Part shown: positions 62,818 to 64,000 of the stretch, in pieces
Numbering within the stretch: position 1 is the stretch's first letter
How the letters are laid out: the number at the start of each line of letters is the position of its first letter
Source of the DNA: Pseudoramibacter alactolyticus ATCC 23263
Lineage (GTDB): Bacteria > Bacillota > Clostridia > Eubacteriales > Eubacteriaceae
DNA: 64,000 bases
Direction: 5' to 3'
NCBI RefSeq assembly: GCF_000185505.1
Contig: NZ_GL622359.1
Coordinates: 1,476,505 to 1,540,504 of the forward strand
Notes under the pieces: model-generated
What the model was told of the DNA's origin: nothing
The model's input: only the letters and a program-made list of their open reading frames with translations
Databases searched by the model: none
Position numbers and translations under genes: made by a program

Positions 62818-63109
62818 GGTTTTTTTCCTTCCAGCAAGCCGCATCCACATCCATATCGTCAATAATGCCCACGACCGACGCGTCCACCGGCGTGCGATTG
62901 TCACCAGTCGCGCTTCGCGCCGAGCTGCCGGAAACGACAATCACCCATTCGCCGATGCCGGCGCCCACCATATCGGCGGCTACAAATGGAACCGCCGTCG
63001 GATTTTTTTCTGCCGACAGCATTGGCTGAACGAGCAAAAGCTTTAGCCCGGAGAGCCGCGGCTCTTTTTGCGTGGCCCAAACGCTGCCGATAATCTTGCC
63101 GACCTTCAC
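62795..63109 (-). CDS. eutN: Microcompartment vertex protein (EutN/CcmL)
   Basis: Pentameric capsomer that closes the corners of the microcompartment shell. The 104-residue protein has KVGKIIGSVWATQKEPRLSG at the start and VPFVAADMVGAGIGEWVIVVSGSSAR, followed by VDASVVGIIDDMD. The start is GTG at 63107-63109 with GGGGTGA upstream. It overlaps pduS by 23 bp. Confidence 0.93.
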   Translation of the reverse strand: MKVGKIIGSVWATQKEPRLSGLKLLLVQPMLSAEKNPTAVPFVAADMVGAGIGEWVIVVSGSSARSATGDNRTPVDASVVGIIDDMDVDAACWKEKNHGFTGKS

Positions 63110-63113
63110 TGTC

Positions 63114-63911
63114 TCACCCCCGTTTTACGATGGCGATATGATGATCCTCCAGCAATTCTTCGGCCATATCTGTCACGATTGCATTCGGGGCGATGATAAC
63201 AGCGCGGATATCCCGCCGCTCTGTCAACGGAATGACCGCCTGCTCTGTAATAATGCGCCGCGCGATTATAATCTCGCCTTCTGCTGCGGCCTTTGCCGGT
63301 TCGTCGGCCGCCGGCGCTGCTTCTTTCTCCGGTGCCGGCGATACCCGTTTGCCCCGGGAGGCTTGCATCACGTCGCTTTCAAAAGTCGGCTGTTCCCCAC
63401 CGAGTAAAACTGACGGCAAATCCTTCTTCGCACAGACGGTCACGCCGTTTTGCATCAGTCGATGATACGTTTCTTCAAAATGACGATAAAAATTAATCGG
63501 CGCGCTGGCCTGGTAGGTCATAAAGCCCACCCCTTCCTTCAATACGATGACGGGCTTGCCAGACAAAAGCGCATCGATCACCCGATTGGCAAGCGCGCTC
63601 CCGCCAATCCCATCAACAATGCGGCACATATCCGTCGGCGGCAGTTCTGCGACCACCAACCCCTGAGATGCATCCGAGGCTTCGCTAACCAAACGGTATG
63701 CCGCATTCAGTTCGGCATCCCCGGCCAATGCCGCCTGGAGGGATTCCGTCGCCCCGCACAATTCCCAAACGCAACGCGTATCCGACTGCCCGGATGCTTC
63801 AGCGGCCGTCGGCTCTTGAATGTCGACAAGCCTCGCCTGCACGCGTTCGGCAATTTGAGCGATCAGCCTTTCCATCTGCTCTGATTGTGCCGCAGATTTA
63901 TCCTTTGCCAT
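63114..63911 (-). CDS. Conserved eut/BMC-locus protein, TIGR02536-like
   Basis: A 265-residue protein of unknown biochemistry that recurs in Firmicute ethanolamine and diol microcompartment loci (recalled from family knowledge; not verified here). It has a central part with VVAELPPTDMCRIVDGIGGSALANRVIDALLSGKPV in the region 88-122, resembling a flavoprotein-type fold, and a YRHFEETYHRLMQNGV helix. An Ala/Pro/Glu-rich linker (about 185-212) leads to a C-terminal module with IIARRIITEQAV and AELLEDHHIAIVKRG. The ATG has AAGGAAG upstream. Confidence 0.7.
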   Translation of the reverse strand: MAKDKSAAQSEQMERLIAQIAERVQARLVDIQEPTAAEASGQSDTRCVWELCGATESLQAALAGDAELNAAYRLVSEASDASQGLVVAELPPTDMCRIVDGIGGSALANRVIDALLSGKPVIVLKEGVGFMTYQASAPINFYRHFEETYHRLMQNGVTVCAKKDLPSVLLGGEQPTFESDVMQASRGKRVSPAPEKEAAPAADEPAKAAAEGEIIIARRIITEQAVIPLTERRDIRAVIIAPNAIVTDMAEELLEDHHIAIVKRG

Positions 63912-63926
63912 GCTTTCTTCCTTTCT

Positions 63927-64000
63927 CTAATCCGCCGGCGAATCATTATACCAGCCTGCCAGATAACGGCACATGATGATGTGCAAAACGCTGGACAGCC
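63927..64000 (-). CDS. C-terminal end of a gene cut by the window edge
   Basis: The last 23 codons and stop (TAG at 63927-63929) of a minus-strand frame, reading LSSVLHIIMCRYLAGWYN and on. It ends 16 bp before the next gene, in the usual spacing of the cluster. The hydrophobic helix ending is faintly like the C-terminus of EutT-type cobalamin adenosyltransferases, but this is too short to call. Confidence 0.4.
   Translation of the reverse strand, partial: LSSVLHIIMCRYLAGWYNDSPAD

Overview
The window looks like the chromosome of an anaerobic Gram-positive bacterium of the class Clostridia, plausibly Eubacteriaceae (a Pseudoramibacter/Eubacterium-like genome; this is inference). The basis is the rpmG-secE-nusG-rplKAJL order, a short prolyl-tRNA synthetase without an editing domain, the C5 (glutamate) route to tetrapyrroles feeding anaerobic cobalamin synthesis, and a Firmicutes-style mix of ethanolamine and propanediol microcompartment genes. 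Almost everything is on the minus strand; the one plus-strand gene I accept is tRNA-Arg(CCT).

Layout. 1-9.2 kb: proS, an OLD-family nuclease and the transcription/translation cluster (rplL, rplJ, rplA, rplK, nusG, secE, rpmG, read from right to left), then an acetyltransferase, a small membrane protein, a beta-hydroxyacid dehydrogenase and tRNA-Arg. 9.2-10.4 kb: a methyltransferase and a 3' fragment of a short-chain dehydrogenase gene. 10.4-26.8 kb: a complete type I-C CRISPR-Cas locus, transcribed leftward as cas3-cas5c-cas8c(-cas11c)-cas7-cas4-cas1-cas2-leader-array. The array has 131 repeats (one truncated) and 130 spacers. 26.8-31.7 kb: a lipoprotein, the intact short-chain dehydrogenase, an acetyltransferase, a small membrane protein and a SEC-C protein. 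31.8-56.98 kb: one apparent cobalamin operon of 27 genes, from a consensus promoter at 56952-56980 to a hairpin at 31755-31788. 57.3-58.8 kb: two tRNA-Ser genes and ilvE. 59.2-64 kb: part of a microcompartment locus (eutQ, eutH, pduT, pduS, eutN, a conserved eut-associated gene and a cut gene).

How the genes work together. The cobalamin operon takes in cobalt (CbiMNQO), makes uroporphyrinogen III from glutamyl-tRNA (HemA, HemL, HemB, HemC, HemD), methylates it to precorrin-2 (CobA), oxidises it to sirohydrochlorin, inserts cobalt (CbiK), builds the corrin ring (CbiL, H, F, G, D, J, E, T, C), amidates it (CbiA, CbiP), and makes and attaches aminopropanol phosphate (PduX, CobD, CbiB), then GDP (CobU). 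The adenosyltransferase and the last lower-ligand steps (CobT, CobS) are not in the window. The nearby microcompartment genes include a PduS-type cobalamin reductase and PduT shell protein, so a B12-dependent diol or ethanolamine pathway is a likely consumer of the product.

The most unusual structural feature is that the whole CRISPR-Cas locus plus the lipoprotein gene lies between two direct repeats of 237 bp (6 mismatches by eye), both copies of the 3' part of the same dehydrogenase gene. Other notable points are an A9 tract that puts the natural secE start out of frame, a strong internal start for cas11c, families of near-identical spacers, a structured 5' leader on the cobalamin operon with no recognisable B12 box, and a lipid acyltransferase gene embedded in the B12 operon.
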